A stretch of 15,047 bases of DNA from Clostridia bacterium. Its GTDB lineage: Bacteria > Bacillota > Clostridia > Peptostreptococcales > Anaerovoracaceae. Each line of letters opens with the position of its first letter. Positions within the stretch are counted from its first letter, which is position 1. The DNA is taken from contig CAAFTW010000018.1 in assembly GCA_900766045.1 (NCBI GenBank), forward strand, positions 1 to 15,047, written 5' to 3'. The notes under the pieces are model-generated. The model ran no database searches. It worked only from the letters and a program-made list of their open reading frames with translations, and was not told the DNA's origin. Of this stretch, positions 1 through 7,231 are shown piece after piece. Made by a program: the position numbers and the translations under genes.

Positions 1-1218
1 ATGACGGCGCTTTCGCTGGTGTTTCCGATTCAGAATCTGATGGCAGCAGTCAGCATAGGCTTTGGAGTCGGCGCGAATGCGGTTACAGCGTATTTCCTCG
101 GCGCCCAGGACCGGAAGCAGGCGGACGGAGCTGCCTCGCTCAGTCTCCTTTTGTCCCTGCTCCATGCAGTGATTCTGACGGTCGTCCTCACCCTGACAGC
201 CAGAGCCTTTCTGAAGCAGTTTACCAGTGATCCGGTCATTCTGCGCTATGGATGTCAGTATGCCTGGATTGTTCTGGGCGCGTCGGTGGTCATGCAGGTG
301 GAGCTGGTATATGAAAAGCTGTTTCAGGCGGTTGGGAAAATGAAAGTGACGATGATTGGGCTGTCCGCGGGATGCCTGACGAATATCATTCTCGACCCGG
401 TGATGATTTTCGGCCTCGGTCCATGCCCGAGAATGGGAATCCGGGGTGCCGCTATCGCTACGGTCATCGGCCAGATCGTGTCGCTGGTCATCTATCTGCT
501 GCTGTGGAGACGCGGGAGCCTTCCGCTTCATCTTTCTATGAAACTCGGCTGGACGTATCGTTACCTCTGGAAAAGGCTCTATATCATCGGCATTCCGGCC
601 ATTTTCAATCAGGCGCTCCCGTCCGTCATGATCACTGCCCTGAACGCGATTCTCGCCGCAATTGCTCCGGTTTATGTGCTGATTCTGGGCGTATATTACA
701 AGCTTCAGACGTTCATCTATCTTGCGGCAAATGGAATCATACAAGGAGTCAGACCGATCGCTGCCTACAACTACGGTGCCGGTGAAATCGGCCGCCTGAA
801 GAAAATTTTCAAGACCACACTGCTTCTGACTGCGCTGGTCATGGCTGTCGGAACGATTCTCTGTATTCTGATTCCGCAGAGTCTGATCGGCCTCTTTACC
901 ACGAGTGGTGCGACGGTTCAGGCTGGAGCAAGTGCTCTTCGCATCATCTGCCTGGGATTCCTTGTATCCTCCGTATCTGTTGCCGGCTGCGGCATGCTGG
1001 AAGGCATGGGATTCGGCCTGCAGTCGCTGACCATCTCTGTTCTGCGCTACGTCGCCGTCATTCTGCCTTCTGCCTTTATTCTGAGCAGATTCCTCGGTGC
1101 TGCCGGAGTCTGGAACGCATTCTGGCTTACGGAACTGATTTCCGCTGCTGCCGCTTTCCTTATCGTCAAAACAGAGATGCGCAAGGTGGAAAGGGAGGCC
1201 GGAAAATCTGCTTCGTGA
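1..1218 (+). CDS. MATE family multidrug/toxin efflux transporter, 5' end cut off by the window
   Basis: Integral membrane antiporter of the MATE (MatE/NorM-DinF) family, expected to export drugs or metabolites using a Na+ or H+ gradient. The visible 405 residues are very hydrophobic, with about eleven membrane segments. They begin at what is normally the second helix: ALSLVFPIQNLM, then a GxGxGANAVTAYFLGA stretch typical of the first MATE repeat. An equivalent motif, GIIQGVRPIAAYNYGA, at about residues 242-257 starts the second repeat. Family members are about 450 residues, so some 45 residues containing helix 1 are probably missing. The ATG at position 1 is therefore more likely an internal Met than the true start, and no upstream sequence is available to check. 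The gene ends 12 bases before the convergent thioesterase gene, and I see no convincing terminator between them. The substrate cannot be told. Confidence 0.9.
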   Translation: MTALSLVFPIQNLMAAVSIGFGVGANAVTAYFLGAQDRKQADGAASLSLLLSLLHAVILTVVLTLTARAFLKQFTSDPVILRYGCQYAWIVLGASVVMQVELVYEKLFQAVGKMKVTMIGLSAGCLTNIILDPVMIFGLGPCPRMGIRGAAIATVIGQIVSLVIYLLLWRRGSLPLHLSMKLGWTYRYLWKRLYIIGIPAIFNQALPSVMITALNAILAAIAPVYVLILGVYYKLQTFIYLAANGIIQGVRPIAAYNYGAGEIGRLKKIFKTTLLLTALVMAVGTILCILIPQSLIGLFTTSGATVQAGASALRIICLGFLVSSVSVAGCGMLEGMGFGLQSLTISVLRYVAVILPSAFILSRFLGAAGVWNAFWLTELISAAAAFLIVKTEMRKVEREAGKSAS

Positions 1219-1230
1219 AGCTTCTGCGCT

Positions 1231-1665
1231 TTACTTCGCCGTTTCTTCTGCTTTGCCCGTTTGAAGAGGCAGCTTCAGCTTCATAAAAGTAAAGATTCCG
1301 CGGCAGTACAGTGTACCTTCCCGGTCTGTTACGTCGGTTTCAATCACCATCACGCGGCGTCCGTGCTTGATTTCACGGGCCTCGGCAAAAAGCTCCGGGA
1401 CATCAATCGCAGCTTTCAGGTAATGGAAGGAACTGTCAACGGTGGTGACGTGGTCTCCGTATGAAGAAGCGGCAGATCCGCTGGCTACATCGCACATCGT
1501 GAATAGCAGTCCGCCATGTACGGAGTTCGAAGGATTCAGCATGTCTTTTGTGATGTTGACGTGGACTCTGGCATAACCTTTACTCAGTTCCGTTACCAGG
1601 ATGCCGTTTGTTATCGCGAATGCGTTGGTCCGGTTCCTTAAATCCATGATTTCCTTATAAGTCAT
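1231..1665 (-). CDS. PaaI-type hotdog-fold acyl-CoA thioesterase
   Basis: A 144-residue cytosolic protein of the PaaI/4HBT hotdog superfamily, which hydrolyses acyl-CoA or aryl-CoA thioesters and usually works as a tetramer. The signature is NPSNSVHGGLLFTMCDVASG at residues 44-63: the H50-G51-G52 turn, and D59 on the long hotdog helix in the position of the catalytic acid. A central strand pair with VDSSFHYLKAA follows. Length is normal for the family. The ATG at 1665-1663 is preceded on the minus strand by GAAAGGAGA with a 7-base spacing, so the start is firm. It is a single gene, convergent with the MATE gene and divergent from the alcohol dehydrogenase. The C-terminal 15 residues are polar and outside the fold. 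Substrate is unknown; nothing nearby indicates a phenylacetate pathway. Confidence 0.88.
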   Translation of the reverse strand: MTYKEIMDLRNRTNAFAITNGILVTELSKGYARVHVNITKDMLNPSNSVHGGLLFTMCDVASGSAASSYGDHVTTVDSSFHYLKAAIDVPELFAEAREIKHGRRVMVIETDVTDREGTLYCRGIFTFMKLKLPLQTGKAEETAK

Positions 1666-1698
1666 AATGATTCTCCTTTCGGGTGTCTGCTATCTGAT

Positions 1699-1727
1699 AT
1701 TGTAACTGTGTTTGATAATAAAAGCAA
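1699..1727 (-). promoter_or_regulatory. Sigma-A-like promoter for the thioesterase gene
   Basis: Read on the minus strand, TTGCTT (1727-1722) is followed after exactly 17 bases by TACAAT (1704-1699). Each matches the consensus at 4-5 of 6 positions. Transcription would start near 1692, giving a leader of about 27 bases that carries the ribosome binding site. The position is right for the thioesterase gene. Confidence 0.6.
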
Positions 1728-1910
1728 AATAATCGCAAGGCGCGGGAATGCGGCTGACAGAGTCGCCGGGAATATAGATTCTGTGAAGATATACAAAAGT
1801 AAACATGGATTTTGTTCAGCATAATCAGGAAATTCGTGATAGGATAAATGTATTGGAGATAGTTTAACGATCGAAAGAGAGTAAGAGAATCACATACTGG
1901 AGGTAAGAAG

Positions 1911-3089
1911 ATGAGAGATTTCATGTATTATGACCCTGTCAGGGTATTATTCGGATGCGGAGCGCTGGGAAAGCTGCATGAGCAGAAGCTGCCGGGAAAG
2001 AAGGCACTGATCTGTATTTCCAACGGTAAATCCACAATTAAGAATGGTTCCCTGGATAAGCTGAAAGCAGAGCTCGACAAGGCCGGATGCAGCTATGAAG
2101 TATTTAACAAGATTGCGGCCAATCCGCTGAAGGCAGTGGTTGAAGAGGGCGCGAAGTTCGCAGAAGACTCTGGATGTGATTTTGTCGTTGCTCTGGGCGG
2201 CGGCTCTGTCATGGACGCGTCCAAGGTCATCGCCATGCTGGCAGCACAGCCGTCCGACGATCTCTGGGATTATGCGGGCGGAATTACCGGAAAGGGATTG
2301 CCAATTGAAAATGATCCGCTTCCGTTTATTGCTATTATAACATCAGCGGGAACAGGTTCGGAAGTAGATACTGTGGGTGTCATTACTAATCCGGAGACGA
2401 ATGAGAAAATCGGCATTGGCCGTGTAGACTGCATGTTTGCAGATCTTGCCATTGTCGACCCGGAACTGATGAAAACCGTACCGCCTAGATTCACGGCTTT
2501 CCAGGGATTCGACGCACTCTTCCATTCTCTGGAAGGTTACATTTCCAATAAAAACAGCCTGATGAGCGACATGATCCAGCGTGCCGCCATTGAAAATATC
2601 GGGAAATATCTGCCGCGTGCCGTTGCGGACGGAAGCGATATGGAGGCAAGAGAAGCCATGGCCTTTGCCAACACTATGTCCGGCTATTCCATGGTCGTTA
2701 CCTCCTGCACATCGGAACATTCTATGGAACATGCCATGAGTGCCTTTCATCCGGATCTTCCGCACGGAGCCGGACTGATCATGCTTTCTAAGGAGTACTT
2801 TACATACTGGATCAACCGTCATGTCTGTGATGACCGTTTCATTGATATGGCTCGTTTTCTGGGTAAGCACGATGCGGACAAGCCGGAAGATTTCCTGGAT
2901 GCACTGGCGGATCTTCAGAAAGCCTGTGGTGTGGATCAGCTGAAGATGTCCGACTTCGGCATTCAGAAGGATGAGTGTCACGCCATGGCAGAGAATGCCA
3001 AGACTGCTATGGCCGGACTTTTTAAGGCAGATCCTGCGGAAATGCCGCTGGAAGATTGTGAGAAAATCTATGAGAAGGCATATAAATAA
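1911..3089 (+). CDS. Iron-containing (group III) alcohol dehydrogenase
   Basis: A 392-residue NAD(P)-dependent oxidoreductase of the Fe-ADH family (FucO, DhaT, butanol dehydrogenases), which interconverts an alcohol and its aldehyde or ketone in the cytosol. The N-terminal dinucleotide-binding domain has ALGGGSVMDASK with the glycines at 96-98. Then come the family motif TSAGTGSEV and the C-terminal helical metal domain. Expected metal ligands by comparison with FucO are D201 and H205 (FDALFH), H270 (SEHSMEH) and H285 (LPHG). All four are present, with one extra residue between the last two compared with FucO. Length is normal. The start is supported by GGAGG at 1899-1903, 7 bases before the ATG. 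It stands alone, followed by its own terminator. A role in fermentative alcohol formation or 1,3-propanediol/butanol-type reduction is likely, but the substrate is not readable from sequence. Confidence 0.93.
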   Translation: MRDFMYYDPVRVLFGCGALGKLHEQKLPGKKALICISNGKSTIKNGSLDKLKAELDKAGCSYEVFNKIAANPLKAVVEEGAKFAEDSGCDFVVALGGGSVMDASKVIAMLAAQPSDDLWDYAGGITGKGLPIENDPLPFIAIITSAGTGSEVDTVGVITNPETNEKIGIGRVDCMFADLAIVDPELMKTVPPRFTAFQGFDALFHSLEGYISNKNSLMSDMIQRAAIENIGKYLPRAVADGSDMEAREAMAFANTMSGYSMVVTSCTSEHSMEHAMSAFHPDLPHGAGLIMLSKEYFTYWINRHVCDDRFIDMARFLGKHDADKPEDFLDALADLQKACGVDQLKMSDFGIQKDECHAMAENAKTAMAGLFKADPAEMPLEDCEKIYEKAYK

Positions 3090-3121
3090 AGCCCATTCCA
3101 GCTGATAGACATGGAGAAGAG

Positions 3122-3168
3122 GGATGCTGCACCGGCAGAGTATTACCGGATGCTGCATCCTTTCTTCT
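3122..3168 (+). terminator. Intrinsic terminator after the alcohol dehydrogenase gene
   Basis: Arms GGATGCTGCACCGG (3122-3135) and CCGGATGCTGCATCC (3146-3160) pair with one T-T mismatch and one bulged A around a 10-base loop. The T-rich run TTTCTTCT (3161-3168) follows. It lies 32 bases after the adh stop. Confidence 0.8.
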
Positions 3169-3367
3169 ATGTATGGGATATCGGCGCAGGAAACGCCGGC
3201 TCAGAAGGGCTGCAGATAAAGAAGAGGAAAGGCAGCCGGCCGGACGATGTTAGGTGTGCGGAACAGAAAAACAGCTTTCCGGGCAGGAGACCTCTTGCCC
3301 GTTCAGCCTTTGTCCGAAAATCTGGAACATAAAATCTGCAAGAGTTTGTAAGTATTCCCTTTTCCTG

Positions 3368-3396
3368 TTTACGCGGCAGTGGCTGCGCATTATAAT
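3368..3396 (+). promoter_or_regulatory. Promoter of the pyruvate kinase gene
   Basis: TTTACG (3368-3373), a 17-base spacer and a perfect TATAAT (3391-3396). Transcription would begin near 3403, giving a leader of about 137 bases before the pyk start codon. Confidence 0.7.
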
Positions 3397-3403
3397 AGAT
3401 TAG

Positions 3404-3438
3404 GGCGCAATGGAAGAGGGAATATCTTCTGGTGCGCC
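3404..3438 (+). promoter_or_regulatory. Hairpin at the predicted 5' end of the pyk transcript
   Basis: GGCGCA (3404-3409) pairs with TGCGCC (3433-3438). Inside it GGAAGA (3412-3417) pairs with TCTTCT (3425-3430), with one G-T pair. That gives about 12 pairs with a symmetric 2x2 internal loop and a 7-base end loop. It begins at the predicted transcription start. The bases after it (TGTTGTATTG) are only moderately T-rich, so a 5' stabilising hairpin is likelier than a terminator. Confidence 0.5.
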
Positions 3439-3440
3439 TG

Positions 3441-3470
3441 TTGTATTGTAAATTGATATATTATTATAAC
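3441..3470 (+). promoter_or_regulatory. Possible second pyk promoter
   Basis: TTGTAT (3441-3446) and TATAAC (3465-3470) are 18 bases apart in a very A+T-rich stretch, about 70 bases before the pyk start. It is weaker than the upstream promoter, and the A+T-rich context makes a chance match plausible. Confidence 0.3.
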
Positions 3471-3539
3471 TTTACATGCGGAAGGCGGCGGGAGAATGAT
3501 GGCTGCTGAAATTCCGCATTAGAAAGGCAGATTGAAAAG

Positions 3540-4964
3540 ATGAGAAAGACCAAAATCATCTGCACCATCGGACCGGCATCGAATAATGAAGAGACGATCA
3601 GAGGTCTGTTCGGAGCCGGAATGAATGCAGGCAGATTTAATTTTTCACATGGTACATATGATGAGCATGAACGCAATATCGCTCTGTTCAGAAAAGTCAG
3701 AGATGAACTCGGACTGCCGGGCGCTGTAGTACTGGATACGAAGGGACCGGAGATCCGTTTGAAGACATTTAAGAATGGCAGTGTGGAAGTTCAGGACGGC
3801 CAGAAGTTTACCATCAGCACAAGAGACATTGAGGGCGATGAACACGGCGTTTCCATTAGCTTCGATAAATTCGCGCAGGATGTGAATAAGGGCACGCATG
3901 TGCTGATCGACGATGGTAAAATCGTCATGCGTGTAGATTCCTGTACCGACACGGATGTGGAGCTCACAGTTCTTCACGGTGGTGTGATCAGTGACCATAA
4001 GGGAGTGAACATTCCTAATGCCGAACTTTCCCTTCCTTTTATGTCGGATCAGGATAAGGCGGATCTGCTGTTTGGAATCGAACAGGGGGTGGACTATGTT
4101 GCGGCGTCCTTCGTCAGGACTGCGGACGATGTGCGCCAGATGCGCCATTTCCTTGAGGTGAACGGCGGAAAGGATATCCAGATTATCGCGAAAATCGAAA
4201 GTGCCCAGGGGGTCAAGAATTTCGAGGACATCTTGAAGGAAGTCGACGGAATCATGATCGCCAGAGGAGATATGGGTGTGGAGATTCCGTTTGAAAAGGT
4301 GCCGGGAATCCAGAAGAGATTCATCCGCCGCTGTGTGCAGTCCGGTAAAATTGTCATTACTGCGACCCAGATGCTGGAATCCATGATTTCTTCCCCTCTT
4401 CCGACCAGAGCAGAAATTACGGATGTAGCGAATGCGGTATATGAGGGAACGTCCGCGGTCATGCTGTCAGGAGAGACAGCAGCCGGTGAATTCCCGGTGG
4501 AGGCCGTACAGGCCATGAGCAGAATCGCTCTTCAGGCAGAAGAAGATAAGAAAAACAGTTACTCTGCGCAGAATGAGCAGATCTGGCATGAGATGGACAC
4601 AAAGGATGTGACCAATGCGGTGGGCCATGCAGCCAGTGTCCTGGCGCACGACCTGGAGGCAAAATGTATCTTCGCCATTACACAGACCGGATTTACAGCA
4701 AGAAGATTGTCGAAATTCCAGCCGGATATTCCAATTATCGGGGCTACGCCGGATGAGAAGACCTTCCATCAGCTGGCGCTGGTCTGGGGCGTGCAGCCGC
4801 TGCGGGCAGAGCAGAAGGCCCGTCTGACGGAGCTTTACCGCCACTGCGTCGATCAGGCCCTGAAGAAACACTTCATCAGCGAAGGCAGTCTGGTTGTCAT
4901 GACCGCAGGTGTTCCGATCGGAAGAGCCGGGGATACGAATATCATCCGCGTTATGTACGCTTAA
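3540..4964 (+). CDS. pyk: Pyruvate kinase
   Basis: Catalyses the last step of glycolysis, phosphoenolpyruvate plus ADP to pyruvate plus ATP, as a cytosolic tetramer. The 474 residues begin with the conserved strand KTKIICTIGPAS. Active-site residues are visible in family order: R32, N34 and S36 in GRFNFSHG; DTKGPEIRL; K218 and E220 in IIAKIESAQGV; D244 in ARGDMGVEIP; and T276 in TATQMLESM. The small B domain lies at about 70-165 and the C-terminal domain from about 340. The protein stops after the C domain, so it lacks the extra PEP-utiliser-like domain of the approximately 585-residue Bacillus enzyme. GDEHGVSISF in the B domain places a Glu where K+-dependent enzymes carry one; this rests on alignment by eye. 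The ribosome binding site is modest (AAAGG, about 12 bases upstream). The gene has its own promoter and leader and is separated from murC by another promoter. Confidence 0.97.
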   Translation: MRKTKIICTIGPASNNEETIRGLFGAGMNAGRFNFSHGTYDEHERNIALFRKVRDELGLPGAVVLDTKGPEIRLKTFKNGSVEVQDGQKFTISTRDIEGDEHGVSISFDKFAQDVNKGTHVLIDDGKIVMRVDSCTDTDVELTVLHGGVISDHKGVNIPNAELSLPFMSDQDKADLLFGIEQGVDYVAASFVRTADDVRQMRHFLEVNGGKDIQIIAKIESAQGVKNFEDILKEVDGIMIARGDMGVEIPFEKVPGIQKRFIRRCVQSGKIVITATQMLESMISSPLPTRAEITDVANAVYEGTSAVMLSGETAAGEFPVEAVQAMSRIALQAEEDKKNSYSAQNEQIWHEMDTKDVTNAVGHAASVLAHDLEAKCIFAITQTGFTARRLSKFQPDIPIIGATPDEKTFHQLALVWGVQPLRAEQKARLTELYRHCVDQALKKHFISEGSLVVMTAGVPIGRAGDTNIIRVMYA

Positions 4965-4987
4965 TCGATTTATTTCACGCCGATTTG

Positions 4988-4996
4988 TGGTATACT
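4988..4996 (+). promoter_or_regulatory. Extended -10 promoter for the murC cluster
   Basis: TGGTATACT at 4988-4996 is an extended -10 element (TG, one base, then TATACT). The -35 region is poor (TTTATT near 4969), as is usual for extended -10 promoters. Transcription would start near 5003, 27-45 bases after the pyk stop, so murC and the genes after it probably form a separate unit. Confidence 0.6.
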
Positions 4997-5007
4997 AAGA
5001 CAGGCCA

Positions 5008-5031
5008 GCTCCGCAGAATTTGTTGCGGAGC
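5008..5031 (+). promoter_or_regulatory. Perfect 8-bp hairpin in the murC leader
   Basis: GCTCCGCA (5008-5015) and TGCGGAGC (5024-5031) pair perfectly around an 8-base loop. It starts about 5 bases after the predicted transcription start and ends 12 bases before the ribosome binding site AGGAGG (5043-5048). No T-run follows, so it is not a terminator. Confidence 0.6.
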
Positions 5032-5057
5032 GTAGAAAAATCAGGAGGAGTGTGTCA

Positions 5058-6440
5058 ATGGTAGATTTGACTAAATATAAGAATATACACTGCATCGGAG
5101 TCGGCGGAATCGGTGTTTCCGCGCTGGCGGAGATTATGGTATCCAGAGGATATAAGGTGTCCGGCTCGGATATGAAGGAGTCTGCGATTACCGATCATCT
5201 CGCATCGATGGGCGTAAAGGTCCAGATCGGACACCGGGCGGAGAATGTTGAGGATGCGGATCTGATCGTTTACTCCGCAGCCATCGCAGAGACCAACCCG
5301 GAGGTTGTGCGTGCGAAGGAGCTGGGAATCCCGATGATTCCGAGAGCAGAACTTCTGGGAACGCTGATGAACGAGCATCCGAACAGCATCGCCGTCAGCG
5401 GAACCCACGGAAAGACGACAACAACATCTATGATTTCCCTGATCATCAGAAATGCCGCTCTGGACCCGACCATTGTTGTCGGAGGAGAACTGGCAGAAAT
5501 CGGAGGAAATGTCCGCGTGGGACATGGCGACTATTTCGTTGCAGAAGCCTGCGAATACAGAGACAGCTTCCTGCAGCTGCGTCCTAAGATTGAAATTATC
5601 CTGAACATTGATTCCGATCATCTGGACTATTTCAAGGATGTGGAGCATATTGAGTCTTCCTTTGAGAAATTCGCCGGGTTCGTCCCGGATGACGGCATGA
5701 TCATCGCTTACGATGCCAATCCGTTTGTTGAAGAGGCAACCAAGGGCAAGCATAACGTCATTCACTACGGATACAACAGCAGTTCCGACTATCACATCGT
5801 CAATGTTAAATTCAGCGAGGGATACCCTTCCTTCGATGTAGAGCATAATGGAAAGAAGCTGGGACGTGTAGAACTGTCCATTCCGGGAGAGCATAACATC
5901 CTGAATGCGACAGCTGCCTTTGCATGCTGTAATGAGCTGGGCGTTGACGTGAAGACGATCACCGACACGCTGAAGAACTTCACCGGCATCCAGAGACGTT
6001 TCAATGTCCGCGGCATGTTCGGAAACGGCGTGCGTCTGGTTGATGATTATGCACATCATCCGACAGAAATCAAGGCGACGCTGACCGGAGCCGAGAAATT
6101 CCCGCATAATAAACTGTGGGTTGTTTTCCAGCCTCATACCTACACCAGAACACTGGCGCTGTTTGACGGTTTTGCAGATGCCCTGGAAGAAGCAGATGTC
6201 ATTATTCTCGCAGATATTTATGCCGCAAGAGAGAAAGACATCTATAATATTTCCTCCGAGAAGCTGGCAAAAGCCATCCATGAACAGAAACCAGACAAGG
6301 AAGTACTCTACATGCCGGATTTCCATGAAATCGCTGACTTCGTCAGAAAGAACGCGAAGAAGGGCGACATGGTTATCACGATGGGCGCAGGAGACATTTA
6401 CAAGGTTGGAGACTATATTCTGGAGGCTGAAAATAAATAA
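5058..6440 (+). CDS. murC: UDP-N-acetylmuramate--L-alanine ligase
   Basis: Adds L-alanine to UDP-MurNAc with ATP, the first amino acid of the peptidoglycan stem peptide, in the cytosol. The three Mur-ligase domains are present. The N-terminal Rossmann-like domain begins IHCIGVGGIGVSALAEIM. The central ATPase domain has the P-loop GTHGKTTT at residues 115-122 and the MurC-typical EACEYRDSF. The C-terminal domain has DYAHHPTEI and VVFQPHTYTR. The 460-residue length is normal. I chose the ATG at 5058 because AGGAGG (5043-5048) lies 9 bases before it. An in-frame GTG at 5052 would leave only 3 bases, too close. The stop codon overlaps the start of the GlmU-like gene by one base (TAATG), which suggests coupled translation. 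In many Bacillota murC sits elsewhere, so this pairing is worth noting. Confidence 0.97.
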   Translation: MVDLTKYKNIHCIGVGGIGVSALAEIMVSRGYKVSGSDMKESAITDHLASMGVKVQIGHRAENVEDADLIVYSAAIAETNPEVVRAKELGIPMIPRAELLGTLMNEHPNSIAVSGTHGKTTTTSMISLIIRNAALDPTIVVGGELAEIGGNVRVGHGDYFVAEACEYRDSFLQLRPKIEIILNIDSDHLDYFKDVEHIESSFEKFAGFVPDDGMIIAYDANPFVEEATKGKHNVIHYGYNSSSDYHIVNVKFSEGYPSFDVEHNGKKLGRVELSIPGEHNILNATAAFACCNELGVDVKTITDTLKNFTGIQRRFNVRGMFGNGVRLVDDYAHHPTEIKATLTGAEKFPHNKLWVVFQPHTYTRTLALFDGFADALEEADVIILADIYAAREKDIYNISSEKLAKAIHEQKPDKEVLYMPDFHEIADFVRKNAKKGDMVITMGAGDIYKVGDYILEAENK

Positions 6441-7144
6441 TGAACTTAGAAGATTATCAGAGAAAAGAACAGGCAAGACTGGAAGTTGCAGCGCGTCATC
6501 TGGAAAATGGCGTAGAAATTGTGGATATTCATTCTGTATATATCGATCCATCCGTTGAAATTGAGCCGGGCGCATTCATCGGCCCGTGCGTGACTCTGGA
6601 GGGGAACACGCATATCGGAGCCGGAAGCAGAATTATGCAGAACAGCAGAATTGTGGATTCTGAAATCGGAGAAAATGTTCTGGTTCAGAGTTCCGTCATT
6701 CTTGAGAGCACGGTCGGAAATGGAACCAATGTCGGTCCATTCGCATATATGCGTCCACATTCTCATGTGGGCGAGAACTGTAAAATCGGTGATTTCGTCG
6801 AGATTAAGAATTCTACATTCGGAGACGGATCCAAGTCTGCGCATCTGACCTATATCGGAGACGCAGATGTCGGAAAAGATGTCAATCTCGGCTGCGGAAT
6901 TGTTTTTGTCAACTATGACGGAAATGAAAAGCACAGGACGACGGTCGGAGACGGTGCGTTTATCGGCTGCAACACCAACCTGATCTCACCGGTAAATGTT
7001 GGCGATGGCGCCTATATCGCCGCGGGAAGCACACTGACAGAAGATGTTCCGGAAAACGCACTGGGAATTGCCAGAGAGCGTCAGACGAATATCGAAGGAT
7101 GGGCAGAGCGCCGCGGACTGTACAGACGCAATAAGAAGAAATAA
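6440..7144 (+). CDS. Stand-alone GlmU-type acetyltransferase domain (left-handed beta-helix), no pyrophosphorylase domain
   Basis: A 234-residue hexapeptide-repeat protein matching only the C-terminal half of bifunctional GlmU, the part that acetylates glucosamine-1-phosphate with acetyl-CoA in UDP-GlcNAc synthesis. The first 30 residues look like the GlmU linker helix (a charged helix, then YIDPSVEIEPGAFIGP). About ten hexapeptide coils follow. Residues known to matter in E. coli GlmU are found at a constant offset of 228: R105 (R333), K123 (K351), H135 (catalytic H363), Y138 (Y366), N158-Y159 (N386-Y387) and R212 (R440). S405 is replaced by Cys. The acetyltransferase should therefore be active. 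The whole 225-residue uridylyltransferase domain, with its GxGTRM motif, is absent, and the sequence before it is a complete murC. Overlap with murC is one base; GGAGG at 6422-6426 is 13 bases upstream. Databases may label such proteins UDP-GlcNAc pyrophosphorylase, which would be wrong for the domain present. Position before prs matches glmU in Bacillus. Confidence 0.88.
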   Translation: MNLEDYQRKEQARLEVAARHLENGVEIVDIHSVYIDPSVEIEPGAFIGPCVTLEGNTHIGAGSRIMQNSRIVDSEIGENVLVQSSVILESTVGNGTNVGPFAYMRPHSHVGENCKIGDFVEIKNSTFGDGSKSAHLTYIGDADVGKDVNLGCGIVFVNYDGNEKHRTTVGDGAFIGCNTNLISPVNVGDGAYIAAGSTLTEDVPENALGIARERQTNIEGWAERRGLYRRNKKK

Positions 7145-7163
7145 CTGCAGCCTGCCCCGTTAT

Positions 7164-7185
7164 GTCCTGCGGGATCCGGCAGGAC
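7164..7185 (+). repeat. Small hairpin between the glmU-like gene and prs
   Basis: GTCCTGC (7164-7170) and GCAGGAC (7179-7185) pair perfectly around the 8-base loop GGGATCCG. No T-run follows, so it is not a terminator. It could be an mRNA processing or stability structure in the 87-base gap before the prs start. Confidence 0.45.
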
Positions 7186-7216
7186 CGGCATGAAATACGG
7201 CAGGCGGAAAGTCGAC

Positions 7217-7222
7217 AGGAGG
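7217..7222 (+). promoter_or_regulatory. Ribosome binding site that fixes the prs start
   Basis: AGGAGG sits 9 bases before the ATG at 7232. The reading frame is open back to an ATG at 7190, but that start has no ribosome binding site and would add 14 basic residues not found in PRPP synthases. Confidence 0.8.
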
Positions 7223-7231
7223 TACGGTAAG

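Larger units (their letters stand above)
3090..3539. other. 450-base intergenic region between adh and pyk
   Basis: No credible gene lies here. It holds the adh terminator (3122-3168) and a middle part rich in short hairpins: CGGCG/CGCCG at 3182-3186 and 3194-3198, and CGGGCA/TGCCCG at 3280-3285 and 3296-3301. A good promoter (3368-3396) and the leader of pyk follow. The open frame at 3111-3332 runs through the terminator, has no ribosome binding site and resembles nothing I know. The middle part (about 3170-3340) could be remnant DNA or an unrecognised small RNA; I see no known riboswitch. Confidence 0.6.

Noticed and set aside
2343..3158. 271-residue open frame on the minus strand, opposite the alcohol dehydrogenase
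   Set aside because: Antisense to a clear Fe-ADH; its start lies inside the adh terminator stem.
3111..3332. 73-residue open frame between adh and pyk
   Set aside because: It runs through the adh terminator, has no ribosome binding site and its composition does not look like a real protein.
5055..6575. 506-residue open frame on the minus strand, opposite murC
   Set aside because: It is wholly antisense to a confident murC gene and the GlmU-like start, and its translation is rich in His, Cys and Ile with no domain I know. It looks like a by-product of the codon pattern of the + strand.
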